Shown: positions 35,414 through 45,440, counted from the stretch's first letter. The stretch is DNA of 64,000 nucleotides from PALSA-1296 sp037143335 (GCA_037143335.1 JBAWZA010000007.1:62001-126000), one strand, 5' to 3'. Numbers and translations: made by a program. The notes: a model not told the origin generated them from the sequence alone.

Positions 35414-36712
35414 TTGAAAGAAACATACGAGTATTTTTCTAATACCAAGGAGCGCGAACGGGCTGCAATTGCCGTCCTAATTCGCTCCAATACCGAAACT
35501 GCCCGCCACGAAGCCACTGAGCATCTTGATGAACTTGAACGACTTGCTGATACAGCGGGAGCTGATGTTCTCTTGCGTCTGACTCAGGAAAAACAATTGC
35601 CTGATGGCGCACTCTATCTCGGCAAGGGCAAGGTCGAAGAATTGAAGAAGCATGTCGAAATGCTTTCACTTCAGATCGTCATATTTGATGATGACCTCTC
35701 CCCCGTTCAAGTGCGAAATCTTGAAAAGGAATTAGCAATTAAAGTCCTTGATCGCTCAGGATTGATTCTCGATATTTTTGCATCGCGGGCAAGAACTCGT
35801 GAAGCCAAAACCCAAATCGAACTTGCGCAGCTTGAGTATTTCCTCCCGCGACTAACACGTCAATGGACTCACTTATCAAAGCAGTTCGGTGGTATCGGCA
35901 CGAAGGGACCTGGCGAAACGCAGATCGAAACAGATCGCAGACTTATCAATACCCGAATTTCGAAACTCAAAGAAAAACTCACCGCTATCGAACGACAACA
36001 AGAAACAAGACGCGAAGGCAGATCAGATGAGCTTGCTCGTGTAGCACTAGTGGGTTATACTAATGCAGGTAAGTCTTCACTTTTGAATGCAATTTCTGCT
36101 GGAGAAGTTTTTGTTGAGGACAGACTATTTGCTACGCTCGATGCAACTACTCGGGCTGTGGAATTATCGCACGGCAGAAAAATTTTGCTTACCGATACTG
36201 TTGGTTTTATTCGGAAGCTTCCCCCAAAACTGATTGCATCATTTCGGACGACTCTTGCCGAAGTCGAACAGGCGGATATTTTGCTTCATGTTGTGGATGT
36301 TTCTCATTCCGATCTCGATGAACATATTGCAATCGTCGAGCAAACGCTTGAAGCACTTGACGTAATTGGAAAACCAGTTATTATGGTATTCAACAAAACG
36401 GATTTAGTGAAACATGAGAACCGACATATCTTTGAAGAGCTTCACGCGCATTACAAACACTCAGTGTTTATCAGCGCATCGAAGAATGCCGGGATCGCCA
36501 CCTTAAAGACTGAAATCGAAAGTGTTATCAGCGAGTCATCAAGCGAGATGACGGTCGAAGTGCCCCTCGGTCACTATGAAATTGCATCGCGACTTCATGA
36601 ACTTGCTGAGGTCAAAGAGCGAGCGTTCGGCGATACTTCCGTTAGGATGAAGTTATCCGTGCATCATCGTAATCGCGAACGTGTTGAGCGGTTGCTGGCA
36701 AAGGCAGCATAA
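35414..36712 (+). CDS. hflX: GTPase HflX
   Basis: 432 residues from a TTG start with GAGGAGA 12 nt upstream; no nearer ATG keeps the N-terminal domain. HflX splits stalled or inactive 70S ribosomes. The N-terminal HflX domain (ALYLGKGKVEELKK, FDDDLSPVQVRNLEKEL) and the linker GGIGTKGPGETQIETDRR are typical. The G domain shows GYTNAGKSS (P-loop, about 214), D-T-V-G-F (G3) and NKTD (G4). Complete and of normal length. Confidence 0.95.
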   Translation: MKETYEYFSNTKERERAAIAVLIRSNTETARHEATEHLDELERLADTAGADVLLRLTQEKQLPDGALYLGKGKVEELKKHVEMLSLQIVIFDDDLSPVQVRNLEKELAIKVLDRSGLILDIFASRARTREAKTQIELAQLEYFLPRLTRQWTHLSKQFGGIGTKGPGETQIETDRRLINTRISKLKEKLTAIERQQETRREGRSDELARVALVGYTNAGKSSLLNAISAGEVFVEDRLFATLDATTRAVELSHGRKILLTDTVGFIRKLPPKLIASFRTTLAEVEQADILLHVVDVSHSDLDEHIAIVEQTLEALDVIGKPVIMVFNKTDLVKHENRHIFEELHAHYKHSVFISASKNAGIATLKTEIESVISESSSEMTVEVPLGHYEIASRLHELAEVKERAFGDTSVRMKLSVHHRNRERVERLLAKAA

Positions 36713-36755
36713 TCGCTGAACTCTCCGAGCAAGAAAAGCGTATTCCTTACCCGGT

Positions 36756-39008
36756 ATGGCACGAAACGGAATCAGACTTTGGAATGCGATCTGGCGCCGC
36801 TCACTCATTGTAGTCCGAGCTGGTGGTACCCGCGTAGTCGTCAATACAGTCTTCGGGTTTATCAATTTCTCGCTCGTTCTCATTATTGATCTGGTTGCAC
36901 GCTCACTTGCTAAGTTACAAGGGACAACGCTTGATATTGCACGGACAATTTTATTAGTCGTCGGTCTCTATTTTTGGTCACGAGCATTCACACCGTTTAT
37001 TATTCGATACCGCGATCTCTCCAGATCGGTAGGCAAGTCAGAGGCAAGTGTCGTGCCAGTGAAAATCCTCCGATGGTTTACTGCGGCTCTCCTCATCGGA
37101 TGTTTGTTTGCGTTATTGCCTGAGTTATTTACGATTGCTCACGGACCGAAATACGAACCAAAAAATCCGAATGCTGTCACGAGCATTGACTTGATTGGCT
37201 CCATCTGGCTTGTTGGATTTTCCATCCTCTTGGTTGGATTTATTCGATTTCTTTTTCTTTGGCAACGAACAATTGAGCTACGGCGCAGACTAATGATCTG
37301 GTTGGTGCCGATCATCCTTTTCAGCGGGATGGAGTACTTACTGCGCGAAGACTTTCTTCCTGGTGACACACTCGGAACAATAATTCTTTATGGCTTTCGC
37401 GGACTTGTCGTTTTCTCTACGCTCTTCTTGTGGTTTCGCGTCGAATGGATTCCGCATGTATCTCGTTCAGAAAAGAATCATGTGCTTGTTTACAGCGGAC
37501 TTGCTTCGTTGCTGAGCATCGCAGCATTTGGACTCTATACTTCATCGGAATTATTCGAGCATTACGCTTCGATTCTTGAAAGCGCAACGACTGTTGCACT
37601 CCTCGGTTTCGCATCATATTTCGGACTGATCTTTTTCAATGCGCTATTCACATTATCATCTTCTGAACTTGTCGAACGCCGAGCAGAAGAGGTAAAGTCA
37701 CTTGCGAAGCTCTCGAAATTTAGCTCCAATGTCTTAACGAGTGAGTTACTACTCGACATTCCGAAACTTGCCGATCAGATCACAAGCCTTGCTCGCGAAG
37801 CAACGAAATCTGATTGCGCATGGCTCGAACTGAAGATGGTACCATCATTCCCGATGTCAGAGGACGGTTCTGTCTATCGTTCGTATAACTCGATACATCC
37901 CGAAATTGCGGAGCGAATTACGAATGAGCTTTCGCCGTACGTAAGAACCTTCGATAAGGTTGAACGCACTCTTTCAGAAGAGTTAGCGAAAACTCAGAAA
38001 CCAGTATTGCTCACATCAGGATCGTTTATCAATGATGAATGGGATTTAGAAGGCTTTACTCACAATCATCCGAAACAACTTTCGTCCATCATTGCTGTTC
38101 CGCTCCTGCACAAAGAAGAATTGCGCGGCGCACTTTACGTTGCCAAAGAGAGAGAATATGGTTTCGACGATGAAGATGTAACTGTCTTAACTGCTTTCAG
38201 TGACGTTGCATCACTTGCTCTTGACACAGCGCGCTTGTTGACTGACTCTATCGAAAAACAAAAATTCGATGGCGAGCTTCGTGCAGCAAGGGCGATGCAG
38301 AAGACTCTATTACCAGACACCGTCCCACATATTCAAGGTTTTGATATCAGTGCAATCAGTATTCCTGCGTATGAAGTTGGTGGTGATTATTATGATTTCT
38401 CGGTACTTTGGGATGGTTCACCTATCGTCGTAATCGGCGATGTTTCGGGGAAAGGAATTTCTGCTTCCATTTTTATGGCAGAGACAAAAGGAATCGTCCA
38501 AGCCCTTGCGCCTATGATGATGAGCGTTCGCGAACTTTTCATCGGCACAAATGACGCACTGATGCGCAACGTCACGGCACAGGGATTCCGTCGTTCATTC
38601 GTAACGCTGACTGCACTGAGTTTCAAAGACGGCATGATAAAATATTCTCGCGCAGGTCATATGCCGTTGCTCAAAATCTCTGCCGACGGAAGTAGTGAAT
38701 ATATTCAGCCAAAAGGCATGGGCGTCGGATTTGTCGGAAAAAATATATTCGATGCTGTTCTTGAAGAAAAAGAATTACCCGTTGACCACGGCGATCTCGT
38801 GATTCTCTTCAGCGATGGAATTACAGAAGTCCGAAATATCGAGGGCGAGGAACTTGGCTACGAAAGATTTGCTGAGATCGCCAGCAATGCACGGAATGAA
38901 AGTGATACGGAGAAAATGATTGATCATATTCTCGGAGAAGTATTGAGTTACGCAGGTACGTCATCATTCACTGATGATGCGACGTTCGTGCTCATCAAAA
39001 AAATATAG
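36756..39008 (+). CDS. Membrane-bound PP2C (RsbU/SpoIIE-type) serine phosphatase with GAF domain
   Basis: 750 residues. Seven to eight membrane helices cover about 35-310, then a linker helix, a GAF domain (about 330-500; ends S-D-V-A-S-L-A-L-D-T-A-R), and a SpoIIE-type phosphatase (about 510-750). Metal-binding motifs are complete: EVGGDYYDF, GDVSGKGISA, F-S-D-G-I-T-E and F-T-D-D-A-T. It would dephosphorylate the STAS protein encoded 26 nt downstream when the sensor part perceives a signal. The signal is unknown. It is the input of the partner-switching module at 36756-39826. Confidence 0.92.
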   Translation: MARNGIRLWNAIWRRSLIVVRAGGTRVVVNTVFGFINFSLVLIIDLVARSLAKLQGTTLDIARTILLVVGLYFWSRAFTPFIIRYRDLSRSVGKSEASVVPVKILRWFTAALLIGCLFALLPELFTIAHGPKYEPKNPNAVTSIDLIGSIWLVGFSILLVGFIRFLFLWQRTIELRRRLMIWLVPIILFSGMEYLLREDFLPGDTLGTIILYGFRGLVVFSTLFLWFRVEWIPHVSRSEKNHVLVYSGLASLLSIAAFGLYTSSELFEHYASILESATTVALLGFASYFGLIFFNALFTLSSSELVERRAEEVKSLAKLSKFSSNVLTSELLLDIPKLADQITSLAREATKSDCAWLELKMVPSFPMSEDGSVYRSYNSIHPEIAERITNELSPYVRTFDKVERTLSEELAKTQKPVLLTSGSFINDEWDLEGFTHNHPKQLSSIIAVPLLHKEELRGALYVAKEREYGFDDEDVTVLTAFSDVASLALDTARLLTDSIEKQKFDGELRAARAMQKTLLPDTVPHIQGFDISAISIPAYEVGGDYYDFSVLWDGSPIVVIGDVSGKGISASIFMAETKGIVQALAPMMMSVRELFIGTNDALMRNVTAQGFRRSFVTLTALSFKDGMIKYSRAGHMPLLKISADGSSEYIQPKGMGVGFVGKNIFDAVLEEKELPVDHGDLVILFSDGITEVRNIEGEELGYERFAEIASNARNESDTEKMIDHILGEVLSYAGTSSFTDDATFVLIKKI

Positions 39009-39034
39009 ATTTATTACACAGTAAGAACAAACAC

Positions 39035-39409
39035 ATGGCACTACCATCACCATCACACTTTGAAGCAGTTGAGGCTGCGCCTCCGGCAGAGGGAATTACT
39101 TTGGTTGAGTTAACTGGTCAGCTTGATGCGCATACGGCGCCCGAGTTCGAAAAGTTCTTGGATGAACGAGTCAATCAAGAAAAGAAATCGAAGCTCATTC
39201 TCGATTTCTCACGACTCGAGTATATCTCCAGTGCGGGACTCGGAGTTCTGATGGGACTCATCGAAGAAGTTCGTTCGCAATCAGGTGATATGAAATTAAT
39301 TTCTGTACCAGAAAAAATATTTCATGTGCTTGATCTCTTAGGTTTTCCGATTGTGTTCGATATTTTACCCGATCTGCACTCGGCGCTCAATTCTTATTCA
39401 GCAAAGTAA
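39035..39409 (+). CDS. STAS-domain anti-sigma factor antagonist (RsbV-like)
   Basis: 124 residues: a single STAS domain with a short N-terminal extension. L-T-G-Q-L-D-A-H-T-A opens the domain, and Y-I-S-S-A-G-L-G carries the phosphorylatable serine. Unphosphorylated, such proteins bind and sequester an anti-sigma kinase; phosphorylated, they let go. It lies between its presumed phosphatase and its presumed kinase/partner. Confidence 0.93.
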   Translation: MALPSPSHFEAVEAAPPAEGITLVELTGQLDAHTAPEFEKFLDERVNQEKKSKLILDFSRLEYISSAGLGVLMGLIEEVRSQSGDMKLISVPEKIFHVLDLLGFPIVFDILPDLHSALNSYSAK

Positions 39410-39826
39410 GTGACGGCATTTCGCTCTATATCGCTACCCGCCGATACGCAATACCTTGCGCGGCTGAGGGCGTTTATCACAACCGTAGAAGCTGCGGAGC
39501 ATCTTCCACCAAAAGAACTTCATGCGCTCGAACTTGCTGCCGATGAAGTTGTGACAAACGTAATAGATCACGCTGCAACAACTGGTGAAATTATTTGCAC
39601 CTGTTATTTCGAACTCGACTCGCACTCCATTGTCTGCGAAATATCATGGCTTTCGGATCAGCCCTTTGTGCCTGAAGTATTCCCTGACACAGATCATATC
39701 CGCCAACGCCTCGAAGCCCGCGAACCAGGCGGACTCGGAGTCTTCCTCATCCATACCCTCGTTGATGAAATCGACTACGACTACCACGATGGCAGAAGCC
39801 ATGTGAGGTTACTTAAAAAAATTTAG
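39410..39826 (+). CDS. GHKL-type anti-sigma factor (RsbW-like) with degenerate G1 box
   Basis: 138 residues from a GTG that directly follows the stop of the STAS gene (TAAGTG). The N box is intact (ELAADEVVTNVIDHA, with the Glu and Asn that hold Mg-ATP), and so is GGLGVFLIHTLVDEIDY. The G1 box, usually D-N-G-x-P-F-D, reads L-S-D-Q-P-F-V, so the Asp that contacts adenine seems lost. It may bind partners without acting as a kinase. The downstream sigma factor is not adjacent. Confidence 0.85.
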   Translation: MTAFRSISLPADTQYLARLRAFITTVEAAEHLPPKELHALELAADEVVTNVIDHAATTGEIICTCYFELDSHSIVCEISWLSDQPFVPEVFPDTDHIRQRLEAREPGGLGVFLIHTLVDEIDYDYHDGRSHVRLLKKI

Positions 39827-39842
39827 ATTTGGAAATAGTATT

Positions 39843-39873
39843 CAAAAAAAAGCGGCTGAATTTTTCAGCCGCT
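39843..39873 (-). terminator. Terminator of the GHxGxH-repeat gene
   Basis: A 10-bp stem (AGCGGCTGAA 39851-39860 with TTCAGCCGCT 39864-39873) and a 3-nt loop. On the minus strand it is followed by eight T residues, so it ends the minus-strand gene that stops at 39887. The hairpin lacks a T run on the plus strand. Confidence 0.85.
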
Positions 39874-39886
39874 TCAACTCATAACA

Positions 39887-42457
39887 TTATTTCATAATCA
39901 CTGCACCGCGCGGTGGTTCTTCTTGAGGGATTGAACTACCAGCATCATCAGTCGGAGGTGTTTGCGCTACCCCAACTCCATAGTCCCTCGTTTCTTTCAA
40001 TGTTGCTGCCTTCTGCCATTCTTCTCCGCCGGCATTCCAGACGTGTGGCCCGCCATGTCCCTTTTCGAGTGTGCAATGTTTTACGAAATAGACATTCCAA
40101 ATATCACGCTCCCACTTTACCGTAGCAGAAGCCCAAGTACCTTTGCCTTTCAGGCCTGCGCTGAAGACTTCGGTGCTTACCTTTCTCCATGGACCGGCAA
40201 CTGTGCGAAGAAGTTTTTTCTCTGTCGCGGGACATGGTTCTTTTGTCACAGCACCTCCGGCAGTCACATCTTTTCCGTCAAACGGTTTTGCAGGTATTTT
40301 ATTTATTTCCACCCATGTAGTTACATGATGATCTGGCGGAGGAGGGTCAGTCTTATGATCATTGCACGGCAGAGTCCCGACTAATACATAGAATGTTTCG
40401 CGAACGCATTCGTGATCCCCCGAATGACCTCTGCATAATGTGCAACTCGTTACTTCGAAGACTGCATACTTCTTGCAGTTGCCATCACCGCCAGCGACAT
40501 AGATGTGTCCCTTCGCAACTTTGTAGCGGTATGGACATGGAGGACATTGAGTCGTTGTGCCAGATTTTATTCCTCCCGAAATACTTGCGGGCGTTGATAC
40601 AATTATCACACTTGGTGGAACAGTTGGAGTCCATCCAGCCAGCGGTAGTTTCGGAGGAAAGACCCAGTGTAGTTTTCCGTTTGTCGTATCAACATAGAGC
40701 CGAGGTTCTCTGCCTGGCAGCCATGACACCATCATTCCCGGAGCTACGCCAGGTATCGGAGGAATAGAATCAAGATTTATCCAACCTGTTGGTGCATCGG
40801 TGGGTTTTACAAATGACTTAGTCTCCCCTGTTCTTGGATTCCAATAGAGTGAAGTTGCCGATATAACTGTATTGCGTTCGGCGGGAATATTATCAAGTGT
40901 ATTACCAGCCACAACCTTGTTCGCTGCAGGTACTGGCTCTTGCGTCATTCCATCGGGGACCTTATCCCCAGTGTTACAGGAGATAGTACCTTTCAAGATA
41001 TATACTTCATTGACTGTGCCATGATGGGGACCTGGGTGTCCTTGGAGAAGTGAACAGGTAAATACACGCCATACTTCGTATGACTTTCGGCTTCCTTTTT
41101 CACATGGGGTTACTACTTTCCTGACGAGTGTTTTACTTGTATATGGACAAGGCGATTTTTCGATTCGCTCGAACACATCAAAGAATCCCTCCTTCGTTTC
41201 GAACTGAGGAGGTGAACTCGGAACGGGATCAGTTACATCAAATGTACGAGGAACAGACCAGCCATTATTCCCACCGATAGGATTTCCTTGAACATCTGTT
41301 GCACGCACTGCCCATACAAAATGAGGAGTACTAACCAGATTTGTAGAAATCACACCGAGCAAACCATCAGCCAAAAGATTGGCCGATGTCGTGCCAAAAT
41401 AAATCACATCTCTGCTTGTTGCTAACGTTGATTGAAGTGCATCATTGGCAGATTGACCGGGATAAACAGGGACAATTCGCAATGCATATTTCACAGGTGT
41501 TGCTGGACTTGGGGCAGGTGGCAACCACGAAAAAGTTGGTAACGGTTCATTCCCCTTTTCTGGAGTTCCGCTATTCAATAACTGTGAAAAATGAAAAGCA
41601 TATACCGCTTCAGAATCTTGTGATTGCCCCGATGTAATAGAACCGCTGTTTGTCAATGACTGAGACGCTCCATCACCCCCAGCAGAACCTATTCCGGGGT
41701 TAATTGTCATCGGAATCGGAAACTGCATCGCTTCGGCTGGATCACGTTCCGTAATTTTTGGATCAACGTAGTAGTACTTCTGAGTACTGGCTGATTGGAG
41801 CGAAAACGAAATGAGACTTCCAATTTCATTCGGAGCAGATTGTAGGAGTTGACTGATCGTCATCGGTATTGACTGCAGTGAACTCGTTGCTTGGTTACTT
41901 TGCGACTTTGCTCCCAGATTGAAAGCACCAAGACTAATCTTCGCTCGATCAGGCGGCGAGATGAGTGTAGGGGGACCGATATTGGCAATGGTAAATACTT
42001 GACAAGAGGGACTCGATAGGGGAGCCAAGGTTTCGGCATTGATGAAGCTCACGCAAATTTCATACATACCCTCAGGCAATTTCCCTGTCCGCTGCACGGA
42101 GGATTGTGCTCCTTGCACATAATTAAGTGCCGCAACAGGAATAATGTCGATTGCTCGAAAAGTATTCACGCCCAGTTGCAGTGATAGGACCGGCATCTTC
42201 TCAGGCTTTGTCACAACCATTGACTGTCCATTCAATTTCAGCTGAGCAGATATTTTCACGCCTTGATTGTAAGGCTGTGATAAGTTTGCCGTCAGAATTA
42301 TATTTTCCTTATTCGATTCCCAATCCGATAAATAAGGGGATGGGTTCGGCGGCATCACAAGTTGCGGAGCGATGATGGGTTGTTGAGCTTGAATCGAGGC
42401 GAGCGGAAATATGCTCAGCAAGAGTATGGTCCCGAGATACGATATGAACTGTCTCAT
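39887..42457 (-). CDS. Large secreted protein with three C-x3-GHxGxH repeats
   Basis: 856 residues from the ATG at 42457, which begins a signal peptide (MRQFISYLG, hydrophobic core, ending SIQAQ). The N-terminal 150 residues resemble a beta-domain common in Bacteroidota surface proteins (TANLSQPYNQGVKISAQL, LPEGMYEICVSF). A long S/T/P-rich middle follows. The last 430 residues hold three units, each with a C-P near its start and C-x3-G-H-x-G-x-H: CSLLQGHPGPH near 469, CTLCRGHSGDH near 672 and CTLEKGHGGPH near 795. The first two end in a matching L-x-G-T-x-x-C. The Cys/His spacing suggests metal binding. There is no T9SS sorting domain. Function unknown. Confidence 0.75.
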   Translation of the reverse strand: MRQFISYLGTILLLSIFPLASIQAQQPIIAPQLVMPPNPSPYLSDWESNKENIILTANLSQPYNQGVKISAQLKLNGQSMVVTKPEKMPVLSLQLGVNTFRAIDIIPVAALNYVQGAQSSVQRTGKLPEGMYEICVSFINAETLAPLSSPSCQVFTIANIGPPTLISPPDRAKISLGAFNLGAKSQSNQATSSLQSIPMTISQLLQSAPNEIGSLISFSLQSASTQKYYYVDPKITERDPAEAMQFPIPMTINPGIGSAGGDGASQSLTNSGSITSGQSQDSEAVYAFHFSQLLNSGTPEKGNEPLPTFSWLPPAPSPATPVKYALRIVPVYPGQSANDALQSTLATSRDVIYFGTTSANLLADGLLGVISTNLVSTPHFVWAVRATDVQGNPIGGNNGWSVPRTFDVTDPVPSSPPQFETKEGFFDVFERIEKSPCPYTSKTLVRKVVTPCEKGSRKSYEVWRVFTCSLLQGHPGPHHGTVNEVYILKGTISCNTGDKVPDGMTQEPVPAANKVVAGNTLDNIPAERNTVISATSLYWNPRTGETKSFVKPTDAPTGWINLDSIPPIPGVAPGMMVSWLPGREPRLYVDTTNGKLHWVFPPKLPLAGWTPTVPPSVIIVSTPASISGGIKSGTTTQCPPCPYRYKVAKGHIYVAGGDGNCKKYAVFEVTSCTLCRGHSGDHECVRETFYVLVGTLPCNDHKTDPPPPDHHVTTWVEINKIPAKPFDGKDVTAGGAVTKEPCPATEKKLLRTVAGPWRKVSTEVFSAGLKGKGTWASATVKWERDIWNVYFVKHCTLEKGHGGPHVWNAGGEEWQKAATLKETRDYGVGVAQTPPTDDAGSSIPQEEPPRGAVIMK

Positions 42458-42627
42458 TGTAGTAGTCCTTAAAAAGGTGAATAATACAATCTGTGTTGGA
42501 TATAGGAATACCATTAAGCCGGAGGCGGCTCACAATCTGGTACGATGAACAGGTTTTCATCATCTATTCATGAGACAATCAGGTCAATCCCCACTCGAAT
42601 TCTATCACCGGGTGCGGTCGCCGAATA

Positions 42628-42635
42628 CAAATATA
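42628..42635 (-). promoter_or_regulatory. Bacteroidota-type -7 element (minus strand)
   Basis: CAAATATA on the plus strand, that is TATATTTG on the minus strand, 170 nt upstream of the ATG at 42457. No clear TTG box. Confidence 0.35.
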
Positions 42636-42756
42636 CAACAAAACGAGCAGGGTCTATACCTGGGCGATAGTAATTCGGACCTATGACAAAAAATCAAATC
42701 ATTTTTCTGAGATTGTTGTTATATATGTGCTATAACCAACACCAGCCTCGAATATT

Positions 42757-44712
42757 ATGAAACAAAGCCTGACGCATAAGATACTTTCTGCACACTTAGT
42801 CTCACACTCTACCTTACCTACTCCCGGCACCGAAGTCGGTCTTCGCATTGATCAGACGCTCACTCAGGATGCTACAGGTACGATGGCGTACTTGCAGTTC
42901 GAGTCAATGGGACTCGATTCGGCAAAGACGAAAGTTTCTGTCAGCTACGTAGATCATAATATGCTTCAGACAGGATTCGAGAATGCAGACGATCATCAGT
43001 ATCTGCAATCCGTTGCCGCAAAATTCGGACTTTATTTTTCACGCCCAGGTAATGGAATTTGTCACCAAGTTCACCGCGAGCGTTTTGCAATCCCGGGCGA
43101 TACTCTTCTTGGCTCCGACTCGCACACACCAACAGCTGGCGGACTCGGGATGATTGCCATCGGCGCAGGAGGACTTGACATCGCCATGGCACTTGCAGGA
43201 CAGCCGTTCTGGACTGGTATGCCAAAAGTGCTCGGCGTAAAACTTACCGGTAAACTTCAAGATTGGGTAACGGGAAAAGATGTAATCTTAGAGATGCTTC
43301 GCCGCTTAACGGTGAAAGGTGGAACGGGTAGAATCGTCGAGTATTACGGAGAAGGCGCGCATAATCTTTCGATCAGCGATCGCTTCACGATCTGCAACAT
43401 GGGTGCTGAACTTGGCGCAACAACTTCACTCTTCCCATCGGATGAAAAGACAAAAGCATTCATGCAATCGCAAAAACGTGTTGCGGGTTGGGTAGAAATG
43501 AAAGCCGATGAAGGTTGCTCGTTCGATGAAGATATGGAAATTAATTTGAGCGAGCTTGAGCCACTCATCGCTCAACCTCACATGCCCGACGCAGTTGTGA
43601 AAGTGCGCGACATAGCTGGTATGCCTATTGCACAAGCGTGCGTAGGAAGTTGTACAAATTCAAGTTATCACGATCTCGGAATCTCAGCATATATTCTCAA
43701 AGACCGCGCGATTCATCCATCGGTAAGTTTCACACTTACTCCGGGTTCGAAGCAAGTCTTTGAGATGATTGCTCGCGATAAGGATATGACACTTGCAAGC
43801 CTCATCACATCAGGTGCGCGAGTTCTTGAATCGGCGTGCGGACCGTGCATCGGGATGGGACAAGCGCCTCCATCAGGCTCAGTTTCGGTTCGTTCATTCA
43901 ATAGAAATTTTGAAGGTCGTTCAGGCACAGCAGACGCAAAAGTGTATCTTGCTTCGCCAGAGACCACAGCGGCATCGGCTCTGAAGGGTGTCATCACCGA
44001 TCCGCGCGATACGGGGATTGCTTATAAATATATCGGCGAGATGGATGAGATCATCATCAACGATGATATGCTTATTCCTCCACAAGCGGATGCATCAAGT
44101 GTAAAAATTATTCGCGGACCAAATATCAAACCTCTTCCTTCATTTGGTGCAATGCCAGAGAATCTTTCGGGCAAAGTACTCTTGAAGATGGGTGATAATA
44201 TCACGACAGATCATATCATGCCAGCAGGTGCGAAGGTATTGCCACTGCGCTCGAACATCCCTGCAATCAGCGAGCACACTCTTGTTCGTATTGATCCGGA
44301 TTTTCCAAAACGCGCAAAAGAATGGGGTGGTGGAATGATTATCGGCGGCGAGAATTACGGACAAGGTTCATCGCGCGAACACGCAGCACTTGCTCCGAGA
44401 TTTCTTGGAGTCTCAGCTGTTGTAGTGAAGAGTTTTGCTCGTATTCATCTTGCGAACTTAATTAACTTCGGAATTCTTCCCGCAACATTCTTGAATGCGG
44501 CTGATTACGAAACTGTTGCTCAAGGTGATGAACTTGTCATCGAAAATGCTCACGAGCAAATTGCAAACCACCCAGAAAATATAACGGTTACGAATAAAAC
44601 AAAGAAGCTCACTTACCAAGTGACTTCCCCACTAACCGAGCGTCAACGACATATCATCTTAGCCGGTGGTACACTTGCATTTGCAAAAGCTGCGGCAGTG
44701 AGCGTCGTTTAG
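42757..44712 (+). CDS. Aconitate hydratase (Aquifex-type)
   Basis: 651 residues, shorter than AcnA/AcnB and close to the Aquifex-type aconitases. It interconverts citrate and isocitrate with a [4Fe-4S] cluster. Cluster ligands are seen in CVGSCTNSS and in C-G-P-C-I-G-M-G. The substrate loops GSDSHTPTAGGLGM and YGQGSSREHAAL are intact, and the swivel domain (A-K-V-Y-L-A-S-P-E-T-T-A) is present. The gamma-carbonic anhydrase gene follows after 15 nt. Confidence 0.95.
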   Translation: MKQSLTHKILSAHLVSHSTLPTPGTEVGLRIDQTLTQDATGTMAYLQFESMGLDSAKTKVSVSYVDHNMLQTGFENADDHQYLQSVAAKFGLYFSRPGNGICHQVHRERFAIPGDTLLGSDSHTPTAGGLGMIAIGAGGLDIAMALAGQPFWTGMPKVLGVKLTGKLQDWVTGKDVILEMLRRLTVKGGTGRIVEYYGEGAHNLSISDRFTICNMGAELGATTSLFPSDEKTKAFMQSQKRVAGWVEMKADEGCSFDEDMEINLSELEPLIAQPHMPDAVVKVRDIAGMPIAQACVGSCTNSSYHDLGISAYILKDRAIHPSVSFTLTPGSKQVFEMIARDKDMTLASLITSGARVLESACGPCIGMGQAPPSGSVSVRSFNRNFEGRSGTADAKVYLASPETTAASALKGVITDPRDTGIAYKYIGEMDEIIINDDMLIPPQADASSVKIIRGPNIKPLPSFGAMPENLSGKVLLKMGDNITTDHIMPAGAKVLPLRSNIPAISEHTLVRIDPDFPKRAKEWGGGMIIGGENYGQGSSREHAALAPRFLGVSAVVVKSFARIHLANLINFGILPATFLNAADYETVAQGDELVIENAHEQIANHPENITVTNKTKKLTYQVTSPLTERQRHIILAGGTLAFAKAAAVSVV

Positions 44713-44727
44713 TTCGCTATACCAGTT

Positions 44728-45300
44728 ATGAAATCTACATCAGAGACCGGAGAAGTTCTTGAATTCCAGGGGAAGCTCCCTGAAATTCATCCGTCATGTT
44801 TTTTAGCATCAGGGTCACGAGTGATTGGCGATGTCGTTCTCGAAGAGAATGTCAGCGTGTGGTTTAACGTCGTAATCCGAGGTGATGTCGAGCGCATTCG
44901 CATCGGAAAAAATTCCAACATTCAAGATAATGTCGTCATCCACGTTACACATTTCAAGAATCCAACTCAAGTCGGAGAAAATGTGACAATTGGTCACGGT
45001 GCAATTTTGCATGGCTGCACTGTACGCGATGGAGCACTCATCGGAATGAATGCGGTTGTCCTCGACAGAGCTGTCATAGGTGAAGGCGCACTCGTTGCCG
45101 CAGGGGCAGTTGTCACTCCTCATACTCATATCCCAGCAGGGATGCTATCGGCAGGAATACCTGCGAAAGTGATTCGCCCTCTTAACGAGTCCGAAAAGCA
45201 AATGGTCGAGGAAGGGTCGTCGAACTACATGATGTATGTCCAGCATTACCGCGACGAATTGCCTCCAAAAGATTGGGATGTGGGAAAATTCGCTGAATAA
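44728..45300 (+). CDS. Gamma-carbonic anhydrase-like left-handed beta-helix protein
   Basis: 190 residues of hexapeptide repeats forming a left-handed beta-helix. Metal-site segments match the gamma class: N-V-V-I-R-G-D-V-E-R-I-R-I-G, SNIQDNVVIHV and TIGHGAILHGC, with three histidines in place for zinc. Proteins of this kind include active CO2 hydratases, ferripyochelin-binding homologues and inactive scaffolds; the sequence does not choose. It is probably co-transcribed with the aconitase gene. Confidence 0.88.
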   Translation: MKSTSETGEVLEFQGKLPEIHPSCFLASGSRVIGDVVLEENVSVWFNVVIRGDVERIRIGKNSNIQDNVVIHVTHFKNPTQVGENVTIGHGAILHGCTVRDGALIGMNAVVLDRAVIGEGALVAAGAVVTPHTHIPAGMLSAGIPAKVIRPLNESEKQMVEEGSSNYMMYVQHYRDELPPKDWDVGKFAE

Positions 45301-45440
45301 CAGCTGTTTTTCAGCCTATTAGAGCGGTTTCCACAAAAGTCTGGTATTATTATTGTGCACAAAACCGTGCCTAAGTGTCACAAAAACAGTGATTTCTGTG
45401 TCTTATAGGTAAAGGAATCAGAGACCAAGAAAACCCATAC

